Shown: positions 55,831 through 64,000 of the stretch, in pieces
How positions within the stretch are numbered: position 1 is the stretch's first letter
How the letters are laid out: every line of letters starts with the position of its first letter
Assembly: GCF_024055635.1 (NCBI RefSeq)
Contig: NZ_JAMXMB010000008.1
Coordinates: 62,001-126,000, forward strand
Direction: 5' to 3'
DNA from: Microbacterium yannicii
GTDB lineage: Bacteria; Actinomycetota; Actinomycetes; Actinomycetales; Microbacteriaceae
DNA length: 64,000 nt
Translations under genes and position numbers: made by a program
The notes under the pieces: generated by a model
What the model saw: only the letters and a program-made list of their open reading frames with translations
Database searches by the model: none
What the model was told of the DNA's origin: nothing

Positions 55831-57591
55831 ATGAGCACATCCGTGGTCCTCCCCGCTCTCGGCGAGAGCGTGACCGAGGGAACGGTCACCCGCTGGCTCA
55901 AGAACGTCGGCGACACGGTCCAGGCGGACGAGGGCCTGCTCGAGATCTCCACGGACAAGGTGGACACCGAGATCCCGTCGCCGATCAGCGGCGTCATCGA
56001 GGAGATCCTGGTCCACGAGGACGAGACCGTCGAGGTCGGCGCCGTGCTGGCGAAGATCGGCGATGGTTCCGGAGCCCCCGACGCCGATGGCGCCCCGCAG
56101 GCCGCTGCCGCAGACTCTTCGAACGCCGAGGCGCCTGCCGCTCCCGCCGCCGAGACCCCCGCTCCGGCCGAGGCCCCCGCGCCTGCTGCCGAGGCTCCGG
56201 CCGAGCCCGCACCCGCCGCTGCGGCGCCCGCCGCCTCGTCCGGCGGTGGCAAGGAGATCGTGCTCCCCGAGCTGGGCGAGAGCGTCACCGAGGGCACTGT
56301 CACGCGCTGGCTCAAGCAGGTCGGCGACGAGGTCGCCGTGGACGAGGCGCTGCTCGAGATCTCCACCGACAAGGTCGACACCGAGATCCCGTCGCCGTTC
56401 GCCGGCGTCCTGCAGGAGATCCTCGTCTCGGAGGACGAGACGGTCGCCGTCGGCGCGACCCTCGCCCGCATCGGCGACCCCGGATCGACCGCGGCCCCTG
56501 CGCCTGCCGAAGCGCCGGCCCAGGCTGCGCCCGCGGCACCGGCTTCTGCCGCCGCTCCCGCGCCGGCTCCCGCGCCCGCGCCGGCTCCTGCCGCCGCACC
56601 CGCACCTGCTCCGGCACCGGCGGCTCCCGCCCCTGCGGCCTCGGCACCGGCGCCCGCACCGGCTCCCGCGCTTGCGTCGGACGACGACAGCGTGACCTAC
56701 GTCACGCCCCTCGTGCGCCGGCTCGCCCAGCAGCAGGGAGTCGACCTCGCCTCGGTCAAGGGGACGGGCGTCGGCGGCCGCATCCGCAAGGAGGACGTGC
56801 TCAAGGCGGCGGAGGCCGCGTCGGCTCCGGCCGCGCCCACGGCAGCCCCCACACCGGCACCGCTCGAGGTCTCTCCGCTGCGGGGGACGACCCAGCCGAT
56901 GTCTCGCCTGCGCAAGGTGCTCGCACAGCGCGCGGTCGAGTCGATGCAGTCGACGGCTCAGCTCACCAGCGTGGTCGAGGTCGACGTCACCAAGCTGGCG
57001 ACGTTCCGCGACAAGGTGAAGAACGACTTCCTCGCCAAGACCGGCGACAAGCTGTCCTTCTTGCCGTTCTTCGCGCTGGCGGCCGCTGAGGCGCTGCAGG
57101 CGTACCCCGTCGTCAACTCCACCGTCGACGGCGACCAGATCGTCTACCCGGCGAGTGAGAACCTGTCGATCGCGGTCGACACCGAGCGGGGCCTGCTGAC
57201 CCCGGTGCTCCGTGATGCGGCGTCCAAGAACCTGGCCCAGATCGCTCACGAGATCGCCGACCTGGCGGCTCGCACGCGCGACAACAAGCTGAAGCCCGAC
57301 GAGCTGGCGGGCGGCACCTTCACGCTGACCAACACCGGTTCGCGCGGCGCGCTCTTCGACACGCCCGTGGTCTTCCTTCCGCAGACGGCCATTCTCGGAA
57401 CCGGTGTCGTCGTCAAGCGTCCCGGCATCGTGACGGTCGACGGCAAGGACGCGATCTCGGTCCGCTCGTACGTGTACCTCGCGCTGTCCTATGACCACCG
57501 TGTGATCGATGGCGCGGACGCTGCGCGCTTCCTCGGTGCGGTGAAGTCGCGGCTCGAGGCGGCGGCGTTCGAGGGTCAGCTGGGCGTCTGA
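55831..57591 (+). CDS. sucB: Dihydrolipoamide acyltransferase (E2) with two lipoyl domains, SucB-type
   Basis: Transfers succinyl or acetyl groups from E1 to CoA. The 586-residue protein has two near-identical N-terminal lipoyl domains (residues about 1-80 and 140-220), each with the lipoylated Lys in EISTDKVDTEIPSP, Ala/Pro-rich linkers, a peripheral-subunit-binding domain (TPLVRRLAQQQGVDLASVKGTGVGGRIRKEDV) and a C-terminal catalytic domain with YDHRVIDGADAARFLG. Directly downstream of lpdA. In actinobacteria such two-lipoyl E2 proteins can serve both pyruvate and 2-oxoglutarate dehydrogenases. Confidence 0.94.
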   Translation: MSTSVVLPALGESVTEGTVTRWLKNVGDTVQADEGLLEISTDKVDTEIPSPISGVIEEILVHEDETVEVGAVLAKIGDGSGAPDADGAPQAAAADSSNAEAPAAPAAETPAPAEAPAPAAEAPAEPAPAAAAPAASSGGGKEIVLPELGESVTEGTVTRWLKQVGDEVAVDEALLEISTDKVDTEIPSPFAGVLQEILVSEDETVAVGATLARIGDPGSTAAPAPAEAPAQAAPAAPASAAAPAPAPAPAPAPAAAPAPAPAPAAPAPAASAPAPAPAPALASDDDSVTYVTPLVRRLAQQQGVDLASVKGTGVGGRIRKEDVLKAAEAASAPAAPTAAPTPAPLEVSPLRGTTQPMSRLRKVLAQRAVESMQSTAQLTSVVEVDVTKLATFRDKVKNDFLAKTGDKLSFLPFFALAAAEALQAYPVVNSTVDGDQIVYPASENLSIAVDTERGLLTPVLRDAASKNLAQIAHEIADLAARTRDNKLKPDELAGGTFTLTNTGSRGALFDTPVVFLPQTAILGTGVVVKRPGIVTVDGKDAISVRSYVYLALSYDHRVIDGADAARFLGAVKSRLEAAAFEGQLGV

Positions 57592-57604
57592 CGCCACACC
57601 CACC

Positions 57605-58948
57605 TCACTGCTCCGGCTGCTGCGCGACGTCCGAGACGTCGCGCAGCAGCCATTTCTCGTTCCGGCGCACGATCACGACCATCTGGGATGCGACGGCTCC
57701 GTCCGCCGCGTCGACCCGCAGCACGGCGATGTCGCCGAAATCGTCGAGCAGCGTGACCTGACGCCCACCGGACGGAAGGTCGATCGCCCCGCCAGGAAGC
57801 ACCGCCGCGTCCATGACGACGTCGTCGACGCAGCCGGAAGCGCCCTTGCATGCGAGCCGCGCGTCGAGCAGGGCGCCGGCCACCTGGGCGAGATCGGTGG
57901 GAGCCGCCGCGGGAGCGTCAGAGGCCGATGAATCCGGGAGGCCAGTCGGGGTCGACGCGGGCTCGGCGCCGGTGCCCTCCGTCGTCTGCCCCGGCGCTGC
58001 GGTCGCCGTCACCTCTGCCGGTTCCTCCGTCGCCACGCCGCTCGCTGTCGGCCAGAGTGCCCCACCGGCGAGAATTGCCGCCGCGACCGCGCCGCCGACG
58101 AGCCAGGGCGCCCGCCGCCGGCGTGCCCGCTCCGGCCGGTCGCTCGGGCGCACCCGGCGCCAGACGGCCGTCGTCGCCCTCGACACGCTGTCGGCGAGGT
58201 CGTTGTCGACACCGGCGAGCAGACTGCGCCACATCGACGGTGGCGCCGCCTCGCCGCTCTCATCCATCGCGCCGCCCGCGTGCGCGACCGCCTGCACACG
58301 GCGCGCACTCTCCGCGGCGCTGTGGGGGCTCAGGCTCACCGTGCTGAGCGGCTCGGGTGTCGCGATGGCGAAGAGCGCCTCTTCGGCCGCCTCCAGTTCG
58401 CGGACGGAGAGGCGCTCCGCGGTCACGGCGCGTAGCGCGGTGCCCCATGTCCGCTCCGCGGCCGGGTCGACGTGGACGCCCTCCAAGACGGTCGCGGCGG
58501 CATCGAGGGCGCGCTGAGTGACGGCATCCGTTGCCAGCACAGGCCGGCCGGCATCGTCGAGCCACCACTCCCCCGTCGTGTCGGGCGCATTCGCGATCTG
58601 GGCGCACCCGCGCAGCACGCTGACGCCGAGCGTCACCGCCTCCCCGGGGCTGAGCGGCATCCGCGTCGCGCGTCGCCGAACGAACTCCTCGAGGCGCTCC
58701 GCGCAGACCGGCAGCACCACGTCGTGCCCGTCGAGTCTCCGAGCGATATCGATCGGGGCGAGCACGTGGCCGTCGGCCGCGGCATCCCACCCGCGCCATC
58801 GCGCGCCGAGCACATCGGCGTCGACGAGGACGAAGGTGTCGCCGGCCGGCGTGCGCACGAGCACGCCCGGCCACGGACCGTCTTCACGGGCACGCACCGC
58901 ACGGATGGCGCGGTACGGACCCGCCAGCGGGCCGTCGTCGGTGGTCAT
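57605..58948 (-). CDS. Kinase-like/membrane-anchored hypothetical protein
   Basis: A 447-residue protein. The N-terminal part (FVLVDADVLGARWRGW..., LPVCAERLEEFVRRRATRMPLSPGEAVTLGVSVLRGCAQ, WWLDDAGRPVLATD) looks like a degenerate protein-kinase-type fold lacking catalytic motifs; a transmembrane helix at about residues 293-312 (WLVGGAVAAAILAGGALWP) leads to a Ser/Thr/Pro linker and a C-terminal extracytoplasmic domain with a Cys pair (ACKGASGCVDD). No named family. A 17-bp perfect inverted repeat lies in its last codons and may terminate sucB. Confidence 0.55.
   Translation of the reverse strand: MTTDDGPLAGPYRAIRAVRAREDGPWPGVLVRTPAGDTFVLVDADVLGARWRGWDAAADGHVLAPIDIARRLDGHDVVLPVCAERLEEFVRRRATRMPLSPGEAVTLGVSVLRGCAQIANAPDTTGEWWLDDAGRPVLATDAVTQRALDAAATVLEGVHVDPAAERTWGTALRAVTAERLSVRELEAAEEALFAIATPEPLSTVSLSPHSAAESARRVQAVAHAGGAMDESGEAAPPSMWRSLLAGVDNDLADSVSRATTAVWRRVRPSDRPERARRRRAPWLVGGAVAAAILAGGALWPTASGVATEEPAEVTATAAPGQTTEGTGAEPASTPTGLPDSSASDAPAAAPTDLAQVAGALLDARLACKGASGCVDDVVMDAAVLPGGAIDLPSGGRQVTLLDDFGDIAVLRVDAADGAVASQMVVIVRRNEKWLLRDVSDVAQQPEQ
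57615..57651. terminator. Perfect 17-bp hairpin at 3' end of kinase-like gene, downstream of sucB
   Basis: GGCTGCTGCGCGACGTC, CGA, exact complement. It is coding on the minus strand (LLRDVSDVAQQ) and 24 bases past the sucB stop on the plus strand. Confidence 0.5.
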
Positions 58949-59059
58949 GTCGACAGTCTGCGAGGCGCGAAGCGGCGCTTCTGTGCGACGGCCCGCTTCT
59001 GTGGATGGACGGCGCAGGCTCGCCACTGTGGAGGAGCCGAGGAGGAGCCCGCGAAAAGG

Positions 59060-59065
59060 TAGGCT
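59060..59065 (+). promoter_or_regulatory. -10 box for DUF4191 gene
   Basis: TAGGCT, 7 bases before the ATG at 59073. Confidence 0.4.
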
Positions 59066-59072
59066 GGAAGCT

Positions 59073-59783
59073 ATGGCCGCGCGCAGTACCGCCCCCGAGA
59101 AGGGCCCGGGATTCTTCTCCCAGATCCGAACCCTCTACACCTTCACCCAGAAGGAGTTCCGCTGGCTGCCGTACCTGCTGGCGGGCATCCTCCTCGTCGG
59201 CATCGCCGCAGGCGTGGGCATCGGTTTCGCCCTGCCGCCGGTCGCGGTGTGGAGCATCATCCTGTGGGGCATCACCGGCCTCATGCTGGGCGTGCTGGCC
59301 TCGATGATGACGATGACGCGTCTGTCGACGCGTGCGATGTACAAGAAGATCGACGGGATGCCGGGGGCCACCGGTCACGTCATGTCCACGTCGCTCGGGC
59401 GCAAGTGGCAGGCGAGCGAGATGCCGGTGGGCATCAACCCGAAGACCCAGGAGGCCGTGTACCGTGCGATCGGTCGCGGTGGCGTGGTGATCGTGGGCGA
59501 AGGCGCCCGCGGCCGGCTCACGCGCCTGGTCAACGACGAGCGCTCCAAGGTGCAGCGCGTCGCCTCAGGTGTGCCCGTGACGGTGCTGTACATCGGCCAC
59601 GGCGAGGGCGAGGTGCCCATCTCGAAGCTCTCGTCGACGATCAAGGCGCTTCCGACGAAGATCGACCGCGCCACGATGGCAGCCGTCATCAAGCGCGTCG
59701 AGTCGGTCTCGCAGTCGCTGACCTCGCTGCCCATCCCGAAGGGCATCGACCCCACCAAGGCTCGGGCACCGCGCCCGCGCTGA
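59073..59783 (+). CDS. DUF4191 family membrane protein
   Basis: A 236-residue protein with two hydrophobic segments (about residues 31-50 and 56-75) and a cytoplasmic C-terminal domain; matches the actinobacterial DUF4191 family, commonly found next to glnA. Function unknown. TAGGCT is 7 bases upstream; GGAAG between is a possible ribosome site. Converges on the RDD gene. Confidence 0.85.
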   Translation: MAARSTAPEKGPGFFSQIRTLYTFTQKEFRWLPYLLAGILLVGIAAGVGIGFALPPVAVWSIILWGITGLMLGVLASMMTMTRLSTRAMYKKIDGMPGATGHVMSTSLGRKWQASEMPVGINPKTQEAVYRAIGRGGVVIVGEGARGRLTRLVNDERSKVQRVASGVPVTVLYIGHGEGEVPISKLSSTIKALPTKIDRATMAAVIKRVESVSQSLTSLPIPKGIDPTKARAPRPR

Positions 59784-59860
59784 GCCTCACGCGGCGGCGC
59801 GGGCACCCGGCATCCTGATCCGGTGCCAGCGTCCGTGAAGGCAGCCCGCCGCGCCGCTCG

Positions 59861-60253
59861 TCAGGAGCGGACGAGGACCGTCCCCGCGGCCTTGTCGTGT
59901 AGTCCGCGCTGGTCGGCGTCCCAGATGACCGCCGGGATGACGACGATCAGCAGCGCCGTGCGCACGACGGGTCGCCACACGCCGACCCATGCGCCGTCGA
60001 GGCGCACCAGTCGCAGGCCGAACACGCGATGGCCGGGGCTGCCCTGCAGCGTCGGCAGGAACACCAGCTGGATCGCCGCGAACAGCGCGAGGATCGCGAG
60101 CGCGTCCCATCCGAAGAACCCGGAGATGAGATAGGCGGCGCCGTAGTCGAGGGCCAGCGCCCCGATCCGGCGGCCGAGCCGGCCGATCGATCCGGTGCCC
60201 TCGCGGGGCAGCCCGAGCCGCTCGCCGGGATAGTCCTGGGTGCTCTGCGTCAC
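59861..60253 (-). CDS. RDD family membrane protein
   Basis: A 130-residue protein with the RDD pattern: RRIGALALDYGAAYLISGFF, LQGSPGHRVFGLRLVRLDG, then RTALLIVVIPAVIWDADQRGLHDKAAGTVLV. About three membrane segments. The family's role is unclear (transport suggested for some). GTG at 60253 follows TATACG by 8 bases. Divergent from glnA. Confidence 0.88.
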   Translation of the reverse strand: MTQSTQDYPGERLGLPREGTGSIGRLGRRIGALALDYGAAYLISGFFGWDALAILALFAAIQLVFLPTLQGSPGHRVFGLRLVRLDGAWVGVWRPVVRTALLIVVIPAVIWDADQRGLHDKAAGTVLVRS

Positions 60254-60276
60254 TTCCCCAGCGTATACAGGTGCCC

Positions 60277-60292
60277 GTAACATCCCGGAAAC
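60277..60292 (+). promoter_or_regulatory. GlnR-type box upstream of glnA
   Basis: GTAAC, six bases, GAAAC, a full match to the GlnR consensus gTnAC-n6-GaAAC. It lies about 40 bases before the -10-like TAGCTT (60325-60330), which has no good -35, as expected for an activated promoter. Confidence 0.6.
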
Positions 60293-60385
60293 ACAGGTGA
60301 TACTGCCGGGCAATGCCCTGCCGGTAGCTTGCCAGAGAGCCCGACCCGTACGGGCGGATCCGAATGCCCTACCTCTGGAGTCTTC

Positions 60386-61810
60386 ATGTTCAAAGATTCA
60401 TCCGAGGTGCTGACCTACATCAAGGACGAGGATGTAAAGTTCCTCGACATCCGTTTCACGGATCTTCCTGGCGTGCAGCAGCACTTCAACATCCCGGCCT
60501 CCACCGTTGACGAAGAATTCTTCACGGTCGGCCAGCTGTTCGACGGCTCCTCCATCCGAGGATTCGCGAACATCCACGAATCGGACATGCAGCTGATCCC
60601 GGACGTGTCGACGGCGTACCTCGACCCGTTCCGCGAGGCGAAGACCCTCGTGATGGTGTTCGACATCTACAACCCGCGCAACGGGGAGATCTACGCGAAG
60701 GACCCGCGTCAGGTCGCCAAGAAGGCGGAGAAGTACCTCGCGTCGACCGGCATCGCCGACACCGCGTTCTTCGCCCCCGAGGCGGAGTTCTACATCTTCG
60801 ACGACGTCCGCTACGAGGTGAAGCAGAACTCCAGCTTCTACTCCGTCGACTCGGAAGAGGGCGCCTGGAACTCGGGCCGCACCGAAGAGGGCGGCAACCT
60901 CGCGAACAAGACCCCTTACAAGGGCGGCTACTTCCCCGTCTCCCCCGTCGACAAGACGGCCGACCTGCGCGACGACATCAGCCTCCACCTCATCGAGTCG
61001 GGCCTGCTGCTGGAGCGTGCGCACCACGAGGTGGGCACCGGCGGCCAGCAGGAGATCAACTACCGCTTCGACACGATGGTGCACGCGGCAGACGACATCC
61101 TGAAGTTCAAGTACATCGTCAAGAACGTCGCCAACGAGTGGGGCAAGGTCGCGACCTTCATGCCCAAGCCGCTGTTCGGTGACAACGGCTCCGGCATGCA
61201 CACGCACCAGTCGCTGTGGCTCGAGGGCAAGCCCCTGTTCTACGACGAGAAGGGCTACGCGCAGCTCTCCGACCTGGCCCGCTGGTACATCGGCGGCATC
61301 CTGGCGCACGCGCCGGCGCTGCTCGCGTTCACCAACCCGACGCTGAACTCGTACAAGCGTCTGGTGAAGGGGTACGAGGCCCCGGTCAACCTGGTCTACT
61401 CGGCCGGCAACCGCTCCGCGGCCATTCGCATCCCGATCACGGGCTCCAACCCGAAGGCCAAGCGCATCGAGTTCCGCGCGCCGGACGCCTCAGGAAATCC
61501 GTATCTCGCCTTCGCCGCCCAGCTGATGGCCGGTCTCGACGGCATCCAGAACCGCATCGAGCCGCACGAGCCCGTCGACAAGGACCTGTACGAGCTTCCC
61601 CCCGAGGAGGCGAAGAACATCCCGCAGGTGCCGAACTCGCTGCTCGACTCGCTCGACGCCCTGCGCGCCGACCACGAGTTCCTGCTCAAGGGCGGCGTCT
61701 TCACGCCCGAGCTGATCGAGACGTGGATCGAGTACAAGATCGAGAACGAGATCCAGCCGCTGAACGCGCGGCCTCACCCGTTCGAGTACGAGCTGTACTT
61801 CGGCGTCTGA
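60386..61810 (+). CDS. glnA: Glutamine synthetase type I
   Basis: Makes glutamine from glutamate and ammonium with ATP. The 474-residue protein has the metal/ATP motifs ([52 protein letters not shown]) and the adenylylation-loop Tyr in [11 protein letters not shown], so it belongs to the covalently regulated GSI-beta group. The modifying enzyme GlnE is encoded 0.9 kb downstream on the other strand. GGAG precedes the ATG; a GlnR-type box lies upstream and a strong terminator downstream. Confidence 0.98.
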   Translation: MFKDSSEVLTYIKDEDVKFLDIRFTDLPGVQQHFNIPASTVDEEFFTVGQLFDGSSIRGFANIHESDMQLIPDVSTAYLDPFREAKTLVMVFDIYNPRNGEIYAKDPRQVAKKAEKYLASTGIADTAFFAPEAEFYIFDDVRYEVKQNSSFYSVDSEEGAWNSGRTEEGGNLANKTPYKGGYFPVSPVDKTADLRDDISLHLIESGLLLERAHHEVGTGGQQEINYRFDTMVHAADDILKFKYIVKNVANEWGKVATFMPKPLFGDNGSGMHTHQSLWLEGKPLFYDEKGYAQLSDLARWYIGGILAHAPALLAFTNPTLNSYKRLVKGYEAPVNLVYSAGNRSAAIRIPITGSNPKAKRIEFRAPDASGNPYLAFAAQLMAGLDGIQNRIEPHEPVDKDLYELPPEEAKNIPQVPNSLLDSLDALRADHEFLLKGGVFTPELIETWIEYKIENEIQPLNARPHPFEYELYFGV

Positions 61811-61824
61811 CGCTCCTGCATGAC

Positions 61825-61854
61825 GAAAGGGCCCCGGGTGACCGGGGCCCTTTC
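61825..61854 (+). terminator. Terminator after glnA
   Basis: GAAAGGGCCCCGG, GTGA loop, exact complement ending in TTTC. Confidence 0.85.
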
Positions 61855-61946
61855 CCGTCTGTGGAGCGTTCCCCCATGTGGAGCGTTCCCACAGCCGCTC
61901 TGCCTACGCTGGGCGAGCCCCGTCTCCCCGACGAAAGCGACGACCG

Positions 61947-62678
61947 ATGTCCACCCGCACTCGCGCATCGTCTCGGCGGTCCCGTGCGACGAGGTCGACG
62001 GCATCCACTCGACGACGGACGCCGCCGCATCGGCGTGCCCGTGGTCGGTCCCGGCGCGGTGGTCCTGCCGCTTTCGTGGCGGTGTCCGTCTCCGTCCTCG
62101 CCGCCCTCGTGGTGGCCGCCGTATTCGCAGCGACCGGCATCACCATCCGGAACGACGGGTCTGGCACGCCGTGGTTCGCTCCCCGGTCTGTCGAGGAGCC
62201 GGGTGTCGCGGGCTACGGGCGCGAGCAGCTCGCGAACGCGTGCACCATCATGGTTGCCGGCCGGGATCTCGGACTTGACGAGCGCGACCAGACGATCGCG
62301 GTCATGACGGCCATGGGCGAGTCGTCCCTACGAAACATCGACTATGGGGACTGGGAGACGAGTGGCGTCACCAACCCGGATGGCTCGCGCACGACGTCGA
62401 TCGGACTCTTCCAGCAGCAGGACAGCTGGGGAACGCGAGAGGCGCGCCTCGACCCGTACACGGCGGCGGGCATCTTCTATCGCGCGATGACGCGGCGCGT
62501 GCCCGACCGCGCGACGACCGAGCCGACCATCGTCGCCCATCTCACGCAGATCAATGCCGATCCCTCCCACTACGCCCGCTACTGGGATGCTGCGGCCCGC
62601 GTGGTGGCATCGCTCAACGCGACGCCGTTGCAGGAGGACGACCGCGCCGACGGCATCCCCCTCTGCCCGGCCGCGTGA
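61947..62678 (+). CDS. Secreted lysozyme-like/transglycosylase-type protein
   Basis: A 243-residue protein: basic Arg/Ser/Thr-rich N-terminus, a membrane or signal segment at about residues 42-67 (AAFVAVSVSVLAALVVAAVFAATGI), then a lysozyme-fold-like domain (AVMTAMGESSLRNIDYGDWETSG..GLFQQQDSWGTREARLDPYTAAGIFYRAM) with the Glu of the GES motif as candidate acid. Likely cell-wall acting. Lies between glnA and the convergent glnE. Confidence 0.7.
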   Translation: MSTRTRASSRRSRATRSTASTRRRTPPHRRARGRSRRGGPAAFVAVSVSVLAALVVAAVFAATGITIRNDGSGTPWFAPRSVEEPGVAGYGREQLANACTIMVAGRDLGLDERDQTIAVMTAMGESSLRNIDYGDWETSGVTNPDGSRTTSIGLFQQQDSWGTREARLDPYTAAGIFYRAMTRRVPDRATTEPTIVAHLTQINADPSHYARYWDAAARVVASLNATPLQEDDRADGIPLCPAA

Positions 62679-62729
62679 CCCGCGGCCGTCTGGGCTCGAC
62701 GTCGTCGGACGGATGCCCCGGACCGGCGT

Positions 62730-64000
62730 CTAGCCGTAGAAGAGCTTCTCGAACACACGGCGTGCGCGGCGTGTGGTGCCGAGATAGTCCTCCTCGACCT
62801 GCGTGGCCGAGCGCGGTGGGTATTCGAGGAGCCTCCCGATGCCGTCGAGCCTGCCGCGGTCGACCGGCAGCACGTCGCTGGTCTGACCTGACAGGAGAGT
62901 GTTGGCCGAGCGCAGCCGGCTGGCGAGCCGCCAGGCGGACGCGAGCCGGTCGGCGGCGGCGGTCGGGATGAGGCCCGCGCGCTCCGCCGCGCGGAGTGCG
63001 CCGAGCGTCGAGGTCGTGCGCATCGCGGGCACGGCGTGCGCGTGCTGCAGCTGGAGCAGCTGCACGAGCCACTCCACGTCGCTGAGCGACCCCGGGCCGA
63101 GCTTCAGGTGCCGGGACGGGTCCACGCCCTGCGGCAGCCGCTCGCTCTCGACGCGCGCCTTGATGCGCTTGATCTCGCGTGTCGCCGCCAGGTCGACGCG
63201 CTCGGGATAGCGGACCTGGTCGGCGAGCTTCATGAAGTCGTCGATGAGCTTCACGCTGCCGGCCACTCCGCGCGCGCGCAGCAGCGCCTGCGCCTCCCAC
63301 GACAGCGCCCAGCGGCGGTAGTACTCGGCATATGCGTCGAGCGATCGCGCGAGGGGCCCGTTGCGGCCCTCGGGGCGCAGGTCGGCGTCGAGTTCCAAGG
63401 GCACGCGATGGTCCTCGGAGTAGCTGCGCAGCGCGGCGACGAGCTTCAGTGCCAGCTCGCTCGCCCGCTGCGGATCCACGCCGTTGGGTCGGTAGACGTA
63501 CATGACGTCGGCGTCGGATCCGAAACCCAGCTCGGCCCCGCCGTAGCGGCCCATCGCGATGACCGAGAAGTCGAGCGCGGCGTCCTCGGCCGGTACGATC
63601 TCGCGGCGCACGGCGCGCAGCGTCGCCTGGATCGTCACGTCGGTGATCGTCGTCAGAGCGTCCGCGACCTCCTCGATCGTGACGCTGCCCAGGATGGCAC
63701 CCATCGCGATGCGCAGCTGCTCACGCCGCCGCAGAGCGCGCACGGCGCGCATGGCTTCGGTGATCGTGTCGTGGCGCGTCTGGATGGCGCGCGCCTCCTG
63801 CTGCAGCGCACGCCCGGAGCGTGGCCGAAGAAGCTCGGGGTCGTCCAGCCACGCGGCCGACTCGGGGATCCACTCGATGAGCTCGCCCACGTATCGCGAG
63901 CCCGACAGCACCCGGGAGAGGCTTTCCGCCGCGCCCGACGAGTCCCGCAGCATGCGGAGGAACCAGTGCGTGTCGCCGAGGCGCTCGCTCAACCGGCGGA
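62730..64000 (-). CDS. glnE: Glutamate-ammonia-ligase adenylyltransferase GlnE (partial, C-terminal part)
   Basis: GlnE adenylylates and de-adenylylates glutamine synthetase at its regulatory tyrosine. About 420 residues are visible, cut at the window edge; the family is about 950-1000 residues. A nucleotidyltransferase domain with GFGSDADVMYVYRP and a C-terminal helical domain are seen, i.e. the second (adenylylating) half. Its target GlnA is encoded close by. Confidence 0.93.
   Translation of the reverse strand, partial: RRLSERLGDTHWFLRMLRDSSGAAESLSRVLSGSRYVGELIEWIPESAAWLDDPELLRPRSGRALQQEARAIQTRHDTITEAMRAVRALRRREQLRIAMGAILGSVTIEEVADALTTITDVTIQATLRAVRREIVPAEDAALDFSVIAMGRYGGAELGFGSDADVMYVYRPNGVDPQRASELALKLVAALRSYSEDHRVPLELDADLRPEGRNGPLARSLDAYAEYYRRWALSWEAQALLRARGVAGSVKLIDDFMKLADQVRYPERVDLAATREIKRIKARVESERLPQGVDPSRHLKLGPGSLSDVEWLVQLLQLQHAHAVPAMRTTSTLGALRAAERAGLIPTAAADRLASAWRLASRLRSANTLLSGQTSDVLPVDRGRLDGIGRLLEYPPRSATQVEEDYLGTTRRARRVFEKLFYG

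Noticed and set aside
55831..56500. Near-identical halves at the start of sucB as a recent segmental duplication
   Set aside because: Two tandem lipoyl domains are the normal architecture of actinobacterial E2 proteins.
56486..56516. A sequence like the dispersed repeat (CCCCTGCGCCTGCCGAAG) in sucB
   Set aside because: It lies in the Ala/Pro linker, where GCG/CCT/GCC codons give this by composition, and it differs at key positions from the four true copies.

Overview
The window looks like chromosome from a high-GC Gram-positive actinobacterium of the order Micrococcales, most like Microbacteriaceae (Microbacterium or a close relative). The evidence is gene content and order: ruvC-ruvA behind yebC and pdxST, DUF3000-rnd-fadA-fadB-dxs-acnA, DUF3159-DUF3710-dut, DUF4193-sepH, parC/parE near rpoD, and lpdA-sucB and glnA-glnE nearby. 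Other signs are very strong G/C preference at third codon positions, many GTG starts, four-base ATGA/GTGA gene overlaps, and many start codons placed 6-9 bases after a -10 box (leaderless transcripts). No assignment was checked against a database.

Layout. 1-9.6 kb: Holliday-junction genes (ruvA, cut by the window edge, and ruvC), yebC, an EVE-like protein, the PLP synthase pair pdxS-pdxT, the divergent MocR regulator pdxR with pyridoxal kinase pdxY, then a HIT hydrolase, thrS and a small KTSC protein. 9.65-18.70 kb: a 9-kb integrated element inserted in the 3' end of a tRNA-Val gene and bounded by a 25-bp direct repeat. It has a tyrosine integrase, an excisionase-like protein, several small orphan genes, a small-terminase-like protein and a large terminase, but no capsid, portal or tail gene, which is the layout of a phage satellite. 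18.67-19.2 kb: a Gly-Cys-Val tRNA cluster and a divergent second tRNA-Val. 19.2-31.4 kb: a frameshifted PemK/MazF gene, ammonium transporter, ZapE-like ATPase, sulfurtransferase, SufE, hydrolase, DUF3000, RNase D, fatty-acid oxidation fadA-fadB and an SPFH-like protein. 31.4-46.6 kb: dxs, acnA, DUF genes, dut, sepH, a phosphatase-like protein, parC and parE. 46.7-50.3 kb: a small block inserted between the conserved DUF7455 and rpoD genes: two overlapping alanine-racemase-like genes, an ATP-grasp gene and a CofE-like ligase. 50.3-64 kb: rpoD, PAC2 protein, leucyl aminopeptidase, lpdA, sucB, DUF4191, RDD protein, glnA, a lysozyme-like protein and the C-terminal part of glnE.

How genes work together. 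PdxS/PdxT make PLP, PdxY salvages it, and PdxR is placed to control both from the shared intergenic region. Amt, GlnA and GlnE form nitrogen uptake, assimilation and its covalent control; both amt and glnA have GlnR-type boxes. LpdA and SucB are E3 and E2 of 2-oxo-acid dehydrogenases, with aconitase in the same cycle. The two Alr-like proteins carry complementary catalytic residues: the PLP lysine is in one and the catalytic tyrosine in the other. This suggests an obligate heterodimeric racemase and is the most unusual metabolic observation here.

No gene-free stretch exceeds 300 bases. The longest (9608-9899, 11605-11886, 39082-39343, 51655-51903, 30454-30695, 18447-18674, 21159-21375) hold att and arm sites, promoters, GlnR boxes or terminators as listed; in 39082-39343 and 51655-51903 I see no recognisable element beyond promoter-like AT-richer patches.
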